In this document: positions 14,201 to 25,962 of the stretch, in pieces
Layout of the letters: every line of letters starts with the position of its first letter
Numbering within the stretch: position 1 is the first letter of the stretch
Source of the DNA: Conchocele bisecta
Taxonomy: Eukaryota > Mollusca > Bivalvia > Lucinida > Thyasiridae
Reading direction: 5' to 3'
NCBI GenBank assembly: GCA_029237695.1
Contig: CM055275.1
Coordinates: 89,826,433 to 89,890,432, forward strand
DNA length: 64,000 bases
Program-made: the position numbers and the translations under genes
Notes under the pieces: model-generated
The model's input: only the letters and a program-made list of their open reading frames with translations
The model's database searches: none
Told to the model about the DNA's origin: nothing

Positions 14201-17200
14201 TACATTAAAACCTCGGCAAACCTGACACCCTGAGGACATCCCATATACCTGTATTACAGTGGGACCTCTCCAAACCGGACACCCTGGGGACATCCCATAT
14301 ACCTGTATTACAGTGGTACCTCTCCAAACCTGACACCCTGAGGACAACCCATATACCTGTATTACAGTGGAACCTCTCCAAACCTGACACCCTGAGGACA
14401 ACCCATATACCTGTATTACAGTGGAACCTCTCCAAACCTGACACCCTGGGGACATCCCATATACTTGTATTACAGAGGAACCTCTCCAAACCGGACACCC
14501 TGGGGACATACCATATACTGGTATTACATTACCATCGAAAACCTGATACTGGCAGCCTGACATCCCATATACCTGTATTACAGTGGAACCTCTCTAAAGT
14601 GGACACCCTGGGGACATCCCATATACCTGTATTACAGTGGAACCTCTCCAAACCTGACACCCTGTTGACATCCCATATACCTGTATTACAGTTGTACCTC
14701 TCCAGACCTGACACCCTGGATACATCCCATATACCTGTTTTACAGTGGTACCTCTCCAAACCTGACACCCTGGGGATATCCCATATACCTGTATTACAGT
14801 GGAACCTCTCCAAACCCGACACCCTGGGGACCTCCCATATACCTGTATTACGGTGGAACCTCTCCAAACCCGACACCCTGGGGACATCCCATATACCTGT
14901 ATTACAGTGGTACCTCTCCAAACCGGACACCCTGGAGACATCCCATATACCTATATTACTTTGGAACCTCTCCAAACCTGACACCCTGGGGACATCCCAT
15001 ATACCTGTATTACAGAGGAACCTCTTCAAACCGGACACCCTGGGGACATCCCATATACCTGTATTACAGTGGTCTAAACCTCTCCAAAACCCTGACACCC
15101 TGGATCTGTGACAACATATACCTGTAATACAGTGGAACCTCTCCAAACCTGAAACCCTGAGGATTACCCAAAAATTACTGTATTACTGTGGAACCTCTCC
15201 AAAAAACTGGACACCCTGGGGACATCCCATATACCTGTATGGGGGACAGTTGTACCTCTCCAGACCTGACACCCAGATACATCCCATATACCATCCTTTT
15301 ACAGTTGGTACCTCACCAATCCCTGGCACCCCTGGGGTGGGGGGATATCCATATACCTGTATTACAGTGGTTAACCTCTCCAAACCGACACCCTGGGGAC
15401 TCCCACAGTATTCCTGTATTACGGTGGAATACCTCTCCAAACCCGACACCCTGGGGACATCCCATATACCTGTATTACAGTTGGTACCTCTCCAAACCGG
15501 ACACCCATGGAGACATCCCATATACCTATATACTTTGGACACCCTCCTCCCCAAACCTGACACCCTGGGGACTCCCATATACCTGTATTACAGAGGAACC
15601 CTCATCCTACCGGACACCTGGGGACATCCCATATACCTGTATTACAGTGGAGGGGTACCTCTCCAAACCTGACACCCTGAGGACAACCCCATATACCTGT
15701 AATACAGTGGAACCTCTCCAAAACCTGAAACCCTGACTGGGGATCATCCCATGGATACATGTCCCATATCGATGTATTACAGAGGAACCTCTCCAAACCT
15801 GACACACTGGGGACATCCCAAATACCTGTATTACAGAGGAACCTCTCCAAACCTGACACCCTGGGGATATCCCAAATACCTGTATTACAGTGGAACCTCT
15901 CCAAAGTAGACACCCTGGGGACATCCCATATACCTGTATTACAGTGGAACCTCTCCAAACCTGACACCCTGTTGACATCCCATATACCTTTATTACAGTG
16001 GTACCTCTCCCGACCTGACACCCTGGGTACATCCCATATACCTGTTTTACAGTGGTACCTCTCCAAACCTGACACCCTGGGATATCCCATATACCTGTAT
16101 TACAGTGGAACCTCTCCAAACCCGACACCCTGGGGAACTCCCATATACCTGTATTACGGTGGAACCTCTGCAAACCCGACACCCTGGGGACATCCCATAT
16201 ACCTGTATTACAGTGGTACCTCTCCAAACCGGACACCCTGGAGACATCCCATACTGTATAGCTGTATTACAGTGGAACCTCTCCAAACATGACACCCTGG
16301 GGACATCCCATATACCTGTATTACAGTGGTACCTCTCCAAACCTGACACCCTGGGGACATCCAATATACCTGTATTACAGTGGTACCTCTCCTAACCGGA
16401 CACCCTGGGGACATCCCATATACCTGTCTTACAGTGGTACCTCTCCAAACCGGACACCCTGGGGACATCCAATATACCTGTATTACAGTGATACCTTTCC
16501 AAACCTGACACCCTGGGGACATCCCATATACCTGTATTACAGTGGAAACCTCTCCAACCTGACACCACTTGGGTGGAAACAATCCCAGTATACCTGTATT
16601 ACAGTCGTTACCTCTCCTAAATACCTGACATCCTGGGGGGACCATCCCCATATTACCTGTATTACAAGTAGAAACCTCTCCAAATCCTGTCTACACCCTG
16701 GGGTACATCCCATTTATACCTGTATTACAGTGGAACCTCTCCAAATAGTGTACACCCCCTGTGAGGACCATGTCCCATATATCCTGTATTACTGTTTGAA
16801 CCTTTCTCCAAAGGTCGACACCCTGGGAACTTCCCATATATGTAATACCCTGTATTACTGTGGAACCTTATTCCAAACCTGACCACCCATGGGACATTAC
16901 CATAAATCCTGTATTACCAGTGGTACCATCTCCAGACCTGACACCCTGGGTAACCCATGGGATAATTCCCAATACCTGTATTACTGTGGGTACCTCTCCT
17001 CTCCAAACCTGGACACCCTGAGGTAAACTATCCCATGATACCTGTATTAACAGTGGTACCTATCCAAAAACCTGACACCCATGTTGGACATCCCATCCCT
17101 TTTACCTGGTATTAACAGTGGAACCTCTCCAAAGTGGACACCCTAGAGGACATCCCATATACCTGTTTTATTACAGTGGAAACCTCTTCCAAAGTGGACA

Positions 17201-20098
17201 AACCCTGGGGGACCATCCCCATAATACCTGTATTTACAGTGGAAACCCCTCCAAACCCCTGAAACCATGACACCCTGGTGACTATCCCCATATAAACATG
17301 TATTATTACAGTTTGTACCTCTCCAGACCTGACACCATGGATACATCCCATTATACATGGTATTACAGTGGTAAACCTACTCCAAACCCTGACACCCTGG
17401 GGACCATCCATTATACCTGTAATTACAGGGTGGAACCCTCTCCAAACCGGAACTCCCTAGGGACATCCCTCCATATACCCTGTTTTGTTTTACAGTGGAA
17501 TACCTTCTCCAAACCTTGGACAACCCTGTGGAAACATCCCCAAATATACTTGTATTACAGTGGTACCATCTCCAAAACCTGACACCCTGTGGACATACCC
17601 ATATACCTGTAATTACAAGTGGAACCACTCTACCAAACCTGACCACCCTGAGGGACATCCCCATTTATATCTGTTTATTACAGTGAAATCCTCTTCCAAA
17701 TACCGGACAATCCTGGGGACATCCCAGATATACCTTGTATTTACAGAGGAACATCACCAAACCGGAATCCCTGGGGACATCCCATAATACCTGTATTACA
17801 GTGGTACCTCTCCAAACCTGACACCCAATGAGGTCATCCCATTAATTACCTGTATTAACAGGTGGAACCTCTCCCAAACCGGACACCCCCCCACTGGGGA
17901 ACCATCCCATATACCATGTATTACAGTGGTTACCTCTCCAAACCTGACACCCTGGGGACATCCCACATATACCTGTATTACAGTGGTACCTCTCCAAACC
18001 TGACTCCCCTGTGAGGACCATTCCCATAATACCTGTATTATTTCAGAAGGAGCCTCTCCAAACCGGACACCCTCTGGGGAGGGACATTCCCATATACCTT
18101 GTATTACAGTGGAACCTCTCACCAAACCTGGACACCCCTGGGGACTTCCCATTAATACCTGTAATTACCAGTGGAAACTTCTCGAAACATGACTACCCTT
18201 GGGGTGACATCCCATTTATACCTGTTATTACAGGGAAGGAACCTCTCCAAACCGGACACCCTGGGGACTTTCCCTTAATGCCTGTTATAATACTGAGGAA
18301 CCTCTCCAAACCCGGAAATCACCCTGGGGACCTCCCCATATACCTGTATTTACATTAAAAACCTCGGCAAAACCTGACCCCACCCTGAGGACATCCCATA
18401 TACCCTGTAACTTTAACAGTGGGACCTCTCCAAACCGGTCACACCCTGGGGAACATCCCACTATAACCTGTATTTACAGTGGTACCCTCTCCAAACCTGA
18501 CACCCTGAGGACCACCCATATACCTGTTTTATTACAAGTGGAACCTCTCCAAACCTGCACCACCCTGAGGACAATACCCATATAACCTGTATTACAGTGG
18601 AAACCTCTCCAAATCCTGACACCTGGGGACGGGAATCCCCATATACTTGTAATTACCAGAGGAACCTCTCCAAAACCGGAACCCACTCCTGGGACATCCC
18701 ATATACCTGTTTAATTACATTTAAAAACCGTCGGAAAAACCCTGATACCCTGGGGAAACAATACCCATATACCTGTATTTAACAGTTTGGAACCTCTACT
18801 TCTAAAGTGGACCTCCCCTGGGGGGACATCCCATTATACCTGTATTATCTGTGGAAATCCTCTCCTAAACCTGACAACCCTTTGTTGGAACATCCCATAT
18901 ACTGTTTATTACAGTTTGTACCTCTCCAGACCTGGACACCCGGATGGCAAAAATCCCCAGTATACCTGTTTTACAGTGGTACCCTCTCCAAACCTGTCCA
19001 CCCCGTGGGGCTAATCCACTATACCTGTAATTACAGTGGAACCTCTCCAAACCCACGAACAACCCTGGGACCTCCTCCCCATATACCCTGTATTACGGTG
19101 GCAAAACCTCCTCCAAACCCGACAAACCTGGGGAACATCCATATTTACCTTGTATTACAGTGGTACCTTCTCCAAAACCGGACACCCTGGAGACATCCCA
19201 TTATACCTATATTACTTTGGAAAACCCGCTCCAAACCTGAACACCCTGGGGACATTCCCCATTATACCTGTAATTAAACAGAGGAACCTCTTTCAAACCG
19301 GACACCCTTGGTGGACAATCCCAGAAACCTTTATAACTGTGGTTACCAGTGGTCCTTTCCAAAACCTGACACCCTGAGGAACAACCCATATTACCTTTGT
19401 AAAATTCAGTGGAACCCTCTTCCAAACCTGGAAACCCTTGAGGACTAACCCAAAAACCTGTATTACAGTGGAACCTCTCCCTAAACCTGACCACCCTGGG
19501 GAAACATCCCATAATACCTGTATTACAGGTTGTACCTCTCCTGACCTGACTGAACCCTGGATACAACCCATCCAATACCTCTTTTACAGTGGTACCTCTC
19601 CAACTCCTGACTCCCTGGGGATATCCCATAATACCTGGTATTTTACAGTGGAACCTCTCCAAACCCAAACCCGGAACACCCTGGGGGACCTCCCATATAC
19701 CTTGTATTACGGTGGAACCTCTCCAAACCCGACAACCCTGGGGGAACATCCCCATATACCTGTATTTACAGTTGGTTACCACTCTCCAAACCGGACACCC
19801 TGGAGACCATACCCGAAATATATACCTATATTACTTTGGAATACCTCTCCAAACCTGGTCAAACCCACCCTGGGGACATCCCATATACCCTGTAAATTAC
19901 AGGGAAGGAACCTCTCCTAAACCGGAAAAAAAAACCCCCACCCCTGGGGAACTTCCCATTATACCTGTGTTTTCTGTACAGTGGTACCTCTCCAAACCTG
20001 ACACCCAGGAGGACAACCCACTTTATCCTGTAATACAGTGGAACCTCTCCAAACCTGACAACCCTGGGGACATCCCTCCATAAATACCTGTACATGTA
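5210..20098 (+). repeat. 54-bp satellite array, about 14.9 kb, truncated by assembly gap
   Basis: The monomer runs ACCTCTCCAAACC, then TGACACCCTGGGGACATCCC, then ATATACCTGTATTACAGTGG, and recurs every 54 bp (for example the GGTA positions 5237 and 5291). Variant positions include CTG or CGG after CCAAAC, GGA or GGT before ACCTCTCC, and CAGTGG or CCCTGG. Monomers between 5.2 and 13 kb are mostly exactly spaced; small indels increase from about 13.3 kb and are found in nearly every unit after 16.5 kb. Because 54 bp equals 18 codons, many frames stay open on both strands for hundreds of codons, and these are not genes. An oppositely oriented array of the same unit is at 60168-61948. Confidence 0.97.
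9246..12610 (+). repeat. Higher-order block within the 54-bp satellite
   Basis: Rare monomer variants mark a higher-order unit. TTGACATCCTGGGG followed by CCATACTGTATACCTG occurs at about 9412, 10439, 11524 and 12566, spaced about 1027, 1085 and 1042 bp (19-20 monomers). A second variant, GACATCATGG, occurs at 9246 and 11358, 2112 bp apart (39 monomers). Elsewhere a six-monomer block around 7690-8010 is repeated about 324 bp later, and marker CCAGACCTGACACCCTGGAT-type monomers recur at 14.7, 17.3 and 18.9 kb. Confidence 0.8.
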
Positions 20099-20598
20099 NN
20101 NNNNNNNNNNNNNNNNNNNNNNNNNNNNNNNNNNNNNNNNNNNNNNNNNNNNNNNNNNNNNNNNNNNNNNNNNNNNNNNNNNNNNNNNNNNNNNNNNNNN
20201 NNNNNNNNNNNNNNNNNNNNNNNNNNNNNNNNNNNNNNNNNNNNNNNNNNNNNNNNNNNNNNNNNNNNNNNNNNNNNNNNNNNNNNNNNNNNNNNNNNNN
20301 NNNNNNNNNNNNNNNNNNNNNNNNNNNNNNNNNNNNNNNNNNNNNNNNNNNNNNNNNNNNNNNNNNNNNNNNNNNNNNNNNNNNNNNNNNNNNNNNNNNN
20401 NNNNNNNNNNNNNNNNNNNNNNNNNNNNNNNNNNNNNNNNNNNNNNNNNNNNNNNNNNNNNNNNNNNNNNNNNNNNNNNNNNNNNNNNNNNNNNNNNNNN
20501 NNNNNNNNNNNNNNNNNNNNNNNNNNNNNNNNNNNNNNNNNNNNNNNNNNNNNNNNNNNNNNNNNNNNNNNNNNNNNNNNNNNNNNNNNNNNNNNNNN
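20099..20598. other. Assembly gap of 500 Ns
   Basis: Exactly 500 N characters follow the degraded end of the 54-bp satellite. A round number of Ns usually marks a scaffold join of unknown length, so the true satellite length is unknown. Sequence right of the gap is not satellite. Confidence 0.99.
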
Positions 20599-21178
20599 TC
20601 ATTTACCTGAATAAATTACCTGTAATAGTGGTCAGTTTAGTGGTCAGTTTGGACATTTGCACTTGCACAGGTGAGACACCTTCGGGTCGTGGTCTAGGCA
20701 TGTGTGAAGTTTAATGAAAATATTCCAAAGGGTGGTCGAGTTATGCTCCGGACACGAAATCAGTGCGCGAAACAAAAAAGGGAGATAACTAAAAAATTAG
20801 CTATGCAAGAGTTGTCATTCGTGTGCGCCATACACCTTCGTGTCGTGATCTATACATGTGTGAAGTTTATGAACATATTCCAAAGGGTGTTCGAGTTATG
20901 CTCCGGACAAGAATTGTCTGCGGCGGACGCGGACGCGGCAAGGTGTTAAACCCATAGTATCCCCCGACGAAGTCCGGGGATACAATTAGCTCAATTGCAC
21001 AAAACTAGCACAGTTACTAGTTATCACAAACAAACACTTAATCAAAATCCAATTTGTTCAGGCAACACATGTTTCCTTTTGGGTTCAGAATATGATACAA
21101 ATCTGTGAAGTATTTTTAACAGATATGTTACATACCTTTCTGCACATATCTGTGACCCAGTAACATTAAATATATTGT
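20599..21178. repeat. Dispersed element with two 156-bp units and a terminal stem-loop
   Basis: TGTGTGAAGTTTA followed by AATATTCCAAAGGGTG and GAGTTATGCTCCGGACA occurs at 20701 and 20857. The same motif set, with CAGTGCGCGAACAAACAAAG, occurs once at about 4000-4080. The element ends with GCGGACGCGGACGCGGCAAG and a short hairpin, TATCCCCCGACG / CCGGGGATA (about 20959-20986). From about 20990 to 21178 nothing further is recognised. Confidence 0.6.
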
Positions 21179-21180
21179 TT

Positions 21181-21690
21181 ATGCCCCACCGGCACCACGA
21201 TAGTGGAGGGGGCCTTTAATGTTACCCTTAAAATTAAATAAGTGTATGATTGTGTCACTATTCCAACAGTTGTAAAAATTACGAGTGCCCGCTATACAGA
21301 TATAATCATTTAGTAACATATATTTTACTGATAGTGACTCGTGGTGGTATGAGGCTATTTTCATATTCAAAGGAGGCATGATTTTTGTTTAATTATTTAT
21401 ATTAATTAAATGCGTCACCTAAACAAATTATATTTTCGACAGATTATAAAGTACGATCATTGCACATCAAAACATAAATACAGCGAATAAACAGTAATAT
21501 CGCAAAAAGCAAACACTGTTATCGCCCGTGATATCACTTTGGAAATATACGTCTACTATAAAATGTTTACTAATGTCAATCAATACGTGGGGTAATGGTG
21601 AATGTATGTTTATTTTACCAAAAAACGTCTCAGATTATGTATTTGATATAAAGAACATTTTGTGCCTACTGAGTGGGCATGTACCTTTAA
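21181..21690. mobile_element. TTAA foldback MITE copy with replaced left end
   Basis: From about 21226 to 21690 the sequence follows the 3466-3966 element through to GTGGGCATGTACCTTTAA. Its left terminal repeat is absent. It is replaced by GCCCCACCGGCACCACGATA and TGGAGGGGGC (21183-21213), the inverse of the terminal segment of the unrelated tandem element ending near 4665. This is a chimeric junction between two repeat families. Confidence 0.65.
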
Positions 21691-21699
21691 AGTGTTTGT

Positions 21700-22125
21700 T
21701 TTTTTTCTGTGGTTTTCAGTGGGTGTTATGTGGGAGCATGCGATGGGTAATTTAATGATCGGGGTTCATCCTTACCGGAATTCCGACTGGAGACCTGGTT
21801 TGGCCCTCACACATCTTCGGCATTTTGTATGTGACAGTTGAATCTGGTTATACCCCTTATGTGAGTATTACGATTATTCGTAATCCTATTCTAGGGGAAT
21901 GGGCGAAGTGACTTGATGTGGTATTGACCTGGCACCAGGTCAGGTTATTCTAATTTCAGGGCTGAATATATTTTTTTCTCGATGTAAATATTATGTTCTG
22001 ATTTTGGGATTTTCCCCCCAATGCAAGTTAAAATGGGATTGAACCCGTTTGCCCGGCTTTACATGATATTAGCTGTTGATAGGCCGTTAAACACCAATAA
22101 ACAAACAAAACAAACAAACTGTGGT
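21700..22125 (+). mobile_element. Possible SINE-like retroposon
   Basis: The segment ends in GGCCGTTAAACACCAATAAA followed by CAAACAAAACAAACAAAC. A simple AAAC-rich tail after a CGTTAAAC motif is typical of molluscan SINE 3' ends. A Pol III head with clear A and B boxes was not identified, and no second copy is in the window, so the call rests on the tail only. Confidence 0.4.
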
Positions 22126-22790
22126 TTTCAACTGTAATATGTATATTCCTTTAATTTATTAGGCCTCTAATCAAGTTTGAAAGTAAGAACATGGTATAAT
22201 GACATTTGAAACTGTAGTGTAAACAATGCTATCTATATAAAGTAAATATATATTCTGCACTGTTTGTTGTGCCTCAAATTGTTGTTCTTGTCCTAATTAA
22301 AATACAGATAATTCAGGTAATTGAATAGGTGATAAATCAGTGGGCTGTGATCCGACAAAACCACGCTTATTGCATTTCCAGTTAACATGGTTAAGTAGTG
22401 TCTTCTGTTGCAGCAATTTCATGCAAATATCCATTCTGCACAAACATTATTATCGATTAACCCTTCCAACTTCCCGTGCCTCTCTATTTATCCCAATGAT
22501 TGTAAACATTGTAAATACAGACGAACAATCTCTGCAGAGTATTTAATCGGACGGAATCTAACGTTTAAACTTGGTCGGATTCAAATACATGTATGCACTG
22601 TGATACCGTACTTCACAATCCTCAGTTTTAAATTGTTTCTGTATCGTAAAACTGAAAATGTATTCATTTTTCAAAACTTAAAATTGTGGCAGATGATCGA
22701 AATGAAAACCTGATGTTTACATGCGAAATGAACCGGTGCATCGGTATATTTTAACCCCACGATGACCCCACTGTATATTCATACCATATC
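22126..22790. other. Non-coding stretch, no recognised feature
   Basis: AT-rich sequence. A 101-codon open frame at 22408-22713 shows no domain or splice evidence. Confidence 0.4.
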
Positions 22791-22965
22791 CGTACGGATA
22801 TATCGTATGTTTGTATAATATCCGTATAGTACGTTTGTATAATGTAAACAAACTGTACTATACGATGATACGGTACAAACATACCAATGTTATATGATCA
22901 TACGATATGCTCATTAAATATACCAATACTATACGATTACGATATGTATACGATATTAGTATATA
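22791..22965. repeat. ATACGATAT-rich palindromic low-complexity tract
   Basis: Overlapping inverted motifs such as ATCCGTACGGAT, TACTATACGAT and CATACGATATG recur over about 170 bp. The tract may be the core of a short foldback element, but clear termini are not visible. Confidence 0.45.
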
Positions 22966-23045
22966 CAAATAGGTAAGGAGCAGAAATGCGCTACTGTAGG
23001 TATATATACATGTATACGCGTAACGCTAAGATTTTACCGCAAATA

Positions 23046-23129
23046 GCGAAAGAATGACGGCACAAACTGGACCGCGAAAGAATGACCGCACAAACGGTAT
23101 CGCGAAAGAATGACCGCAAAAACGGGACC
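23046..23129. repeat. 28-bp tandem repeat, three copies
   Basis: GCGAAAGAATGACCGCACAA starts at 23046, 23074 and 23102, exactly 28 bp apart. The copies are followed by decayed GCGATTGGACC units. Confidence 0.8.
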
Positions 23130-23254
23130 GCGATTGGACCGCAATTAGACTGCAATTTCAGAGGGGACGAATTGCAATTCAAGGACCGCTGGATTGCAAT
23201 TCTTGGTAAGGGAATCGCAGGCGGGAGGTGTATATCCAGATCAGAAATGGGCCT

Positions 23255-23761
23255 TAGTAACTGATTCACGAAACCTGCCTAAATGTTACGTCTATATAAA
23301 TAATGCAAAAACAATACTTATTTTGATAATATTAAATTTTATCAAAATTTAAGAATGAGACTTCTTTTTATTTCGTGAAATTTTGTCAAATATTGATTTT
23401 ATTTCGTGAAATTTGTTCTCTATGGGAATTTAACATGGGGGAAAAGGGATGGATAACCTGGAAGATGAGGTGAAAAACGAAACACTTTGGAAATTATTTC
23501 TGAAATCTAGCGAGATAGCTTGGAAATGATCTAAATAAGAAAATTAAAGTTACATTTTGTGTGAAGATGTCTATGGGGAGTTAACATGTGGAAATTGTAT
23601 TTTTCGCAATAAAACCAATATTGGACCAAATTTCACGAAATAGAAAGTAGGCTAATTCATAAATTGTGCTCTAATTTAATATTATCTAAAACAATATTGT
23701 TTTTGTATTATTTATGTAGTCGTAACTAAAATGTGGACAGGTTTCGTGAAACGGACTGTAG
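23255..23761. mobile_element. Foldback MITE, CTGTTTCACGAAA family, copy 1
   Basis: The left arm starts GATTCACGAAACCTGCC and the right arm ends GGACAGGTTTCGTGAAACGG. Arms of about 150 bp pair through shared blocks TTATTTCGTGAAATTTTGTC and CAATATTGATTTTATT. Internal marks are GGGAATTTAACATGGGG and GAAGATGTCTATGGGGA. Related copies are at 34511-35039, 36430-37250, 41283-41640, 42147-42720 and 54161-54415. No transposase frame is present. Confidence 0.65.
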
Positions 23762-23859
23762 GGTATTTGTGCCCACTGTATCTGCTCGACAAATATCACG
23801 CCCCTGTAGCCTAAACTGAATCTTGTTCGTAGAACGGATGTTTCACTGGCTGCATGGCG

Positions 23860-24060
23860 AACATTGTAGGCCCTGATCAGACTGTGCGAATGCACAGGCT
23901 GATCTGGATCTACACTGGTCGCCATTTCACCAATTAAACACTCGCCATGCTTCGAAAAAGAAATATGAATTGTTATCAGAAGTGTGTTATTTGATCACTA
24001 GCTACACTGGTCACAAATCCCATAAGTCCCGTGTGTCCTGTCAGAGACACATATATGATC
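23860..24060. repeat. Fragments of the GTGACTGGAGAAATGGG / TGATCTGGATCTACAC family
   Basis: GCACAGGCTGATCTGGATCT followed by ACACTGGTCGCCAT, then CTACACTGGTCACAAATCCC, match parts of the foldback elements at 43999-44214 and 45863-46090. Order and ends are disrupted here. Other fragments lie at about 25133-25200 and 37340-37590. Confidence 0.55.
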
Positions 24061-24627
24061 ATATACACGGTATATTTGAAACTTACTTCAAATCTCTGTT
24101 TTCGGGAATTATTGAAACCGTTGCTGGTGTGATTGCCATGGTAACGGTGCCATTCTTTTGTTTGGACCATATCTGGCAATGTAACTGGTGGTCTCCTTCT
24201 GCAAAGACGGAGAGTAAAACCAGACTAATACTAACCCGAATTGTATGGCTGTCACGTAAGTCGTAATGTCGTTTAACAGCCAAGAAAATTCGTGTTATAC
24301 TAATAGTCAACCCTATGAATAAAGGCCAGCCATTGGAACAGAAAAATCAAGCATTTGTTCACAGGTGGCCTTTGTTCACAGGTGGTCTTTGTTCAAAGGT
24401 TCATTTATGTAGTACTTGAATACTTGTGTAAACAAAAGCGTGACTGTTGAAGACATGTACTTGTTATTGTATTATAGGAATAGTTTCCACGGGTACTTGT
24501 ATTTGACTACAGCAATCAGACGCATCAAAATCCACAGAAATACCCATATGAAACCAAAATAATGACAATCTGTTCAAACACATGTGTTAGCAACTAGCGC
24601 AGACTGGGTATACGCTGGTTATAAACG
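24061..24627. other. Non-coding stretch, no recognised feature
   Basis: No credible coding or repeat structure, apart from a short direct repeat, TTTGTTCACAGGTGG, near 24355-24385. Confidence 0.4.
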
Positions 24628-24966
24628 CTATACGCAATCTGCTATAATGTGCTTTGCTAAGTCTACATACATTTGACCACAATGCGAGCATGTTTTTTCA
24701 ATGTTTACTGGCTTTGTTACCCAAAGTAGTGCTATAAGTTGCATACTCTGCATGTTGTATGTGTTGTGTGCACACACATACGGTAATGCATGTGTATTTC
24801 CGTTGTCGTGTAGGTTCACAAATTGCATAAAGTCGATATATGCGGCCATGCGTGTTTGGCGTAATTGTTCTTGTTTTATGTTAACTGTGTTCTTGATTAT
24901 AGTTTTCCACGAGTGCTTGCTCAGCAACAGTATTGTGTTTCTGTAAGCATTCAAGTGATCGATCAA
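24628..24966 (-). pseudogene. Non-LTR retrotransposon C-terminal remnant
   Basis: A 112-codon frame on the minus strand ends in a cysteine-rich module: CSHCGQMYVDLAKH followed by IIADC, that is Cys-X2-Cys-X9-His-X4-Cys. A finger of this kind near the C terminus, after a basic helical stretch (SKHSWKTIIKN near residues 16-26), is typical of the end of LINE reverse-transcriptase polyproteins. The catalytic reverse-transcriptase core and endonuclease are absent, so this is a 5'-truncated, dead fragment. The frame has no ATG at its start. A different cysteine-rich module could in principle look like this. Confidence 0.55.
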
Positions 24967-25034
24967 GTTGTATTTGTAAAATAATGTGTATATGTCTGTA
25001 ATAAATCCTGTGTGTTATGATACGAGGTCGTGTC

Positions 25035-25200
25035 CGACCAAAGTTAGGAGCCTGGTTCATATATATAGAGTTATACCGATAAAAGCCGAAACACGCCGAA
25101 TGCCTGTGATCATACGTATAGCCTTTGGAGCCAGCATAGACCCAAATCCGCGCAGTCTGATCAAGGTCTGCACTAGTTGCTATCACAGTCAGTTGAACAG
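25035..25200. repeat. Dispersed repeat fragment (GAGTTATACCGATAAAAGCC family)
   Basis: CCGACCAAAGTTAGGAGCCT then GAGTTATACCGATAAAAGCC and GAAACACGCCGAATGCC also occur inverted at about 28423-28480, and partly in direct orientation at about 30019-30077. The second half (25133-25200) carries the GCAGTCTGATCAAGGTCTGC motif of the 43999-44214 family. Confidence 0.6.
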
Positions 25201-25757
25201 ATTGTCATTATGTTGCTGTTATATGGGTATTTTGGTGGATTTGGATAGATTTGGGTGGATTTTGTGGGTTTTTCGGTAATTTAAATAGTTTTGTGCAATT
25301 ACATAGTTTTGTGCAATTTACATAGTTTTGTGCTCAAACACGACAGAAATCGCCAATTATCTACACATTCACCGTTCAGAACTTTCCGGGTCCCTTTTGT
25401 AAAGTATACTGACAAAATACCAGACTACGTGTAACTCGCGGGAGGTGACGTAAATCGTTGGTAGGTGCGCAACAATACAGCCAAACCACCAGAGATACCG
25501 AACTAACTCATAAAACACCGACATATGAACCTTTCTTCAAGAACCTGTGGTTGCTATACGAGAGATGAAAACCCAGCCATGCTTCTAACAACACTGGTGC
25601 TACAGTCCGCGCTACAGCTTTCACGCAAAAAAACACACCGGTTTTCCGACATTGGTTTTCCACATTTATTTTCCAATGTGTTATACATAGAAAGTTGTTT
25701 GCGCCGGTTACTGGACGAAATTGTGTGTATGCAATATCTTCAATAGCTGAGTGGTTC
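25201..25757. other. Non-coding stretch
   Basis: A short direct repeat, ATAGTTTTGTGCAATT, occurs three times near 25286-25330. Otherwise nothing is recognised. The 145-codon minus-strand frame crossing 25508-25945 runs through the palindrome at 25758 and has no recognisable domain. Confidence 0.4.
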
Positions 25758-25857
25758 ACTGGCGATGCACTCCGCGCCGGCGTAAACTGTTTCACGTAGA
25801 AATAGGCGCCTATTTCGATGTGAAACGTTTTACGCCGGCGCGGAGTGCATCGCCAGT
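25758..25857. repeat. 100-bp near-perfect palindrome
   Basis: The two 50-bp arms meet with no spacer at AATAGGCGCCTATT. The outer arms read ACTGGCGATGCACTCCGCGC and, inverted, GCGCGGAGTGCATCGCCAGT, which are perfect complements. About five mismatches lie in the inner arm (TGTTTCACGTAGA against ACGTTTCACATCGA). It is GC-rich in an AT-rich neighbourhood, so it can extrude as a strong hairpin. Confidence 0.9.
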
Positions 25858-25962
25858 AAACATTTGTTTTTCTCAGGCTGCAGGGTTGTACACAACAAAT
25901 GTAAGCTCTCACGAAACAGCTCCGAAACGGTGTCATCGGTGTCAATAAATAGTGTCACATAA

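Noticed and set aside
5094..16882. Long open frames (up to 457 codons, both strands) with repeats such as GLERFHCNTGIWDVPRVS or PNLTPWGHPIYLYYSGTS
   Set aside because: The 54-bp period equals 18 codons, so any stop-free frame of the monomer stays open. Frames occur on both strands, change at every indel, and have no start or splice context.
5210..20098. CRISPR-like array of repeats
   Set aside because: There are no conserved repeat plus unique spacers; the whole 54-bp unit is repeated, and the setting is eukaryotic.
20094..20714. Open frames spanning the N block
   Set aside because: They consist almost entirely of unknown residues from the assembly gap.
22408..22713. 101-codon plus-strand frame
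   Set aside because: No recognisable motif, no splice sites at the ends, and length within chance for AT-rich DNA of this size.
25508..25945. 145-codon minus-strand frame
   Set aside because: It runs through a 100-bp palindrome so that the same words (HWRCTPRRRK and relatives) appear on both strands; no domain or splice support.
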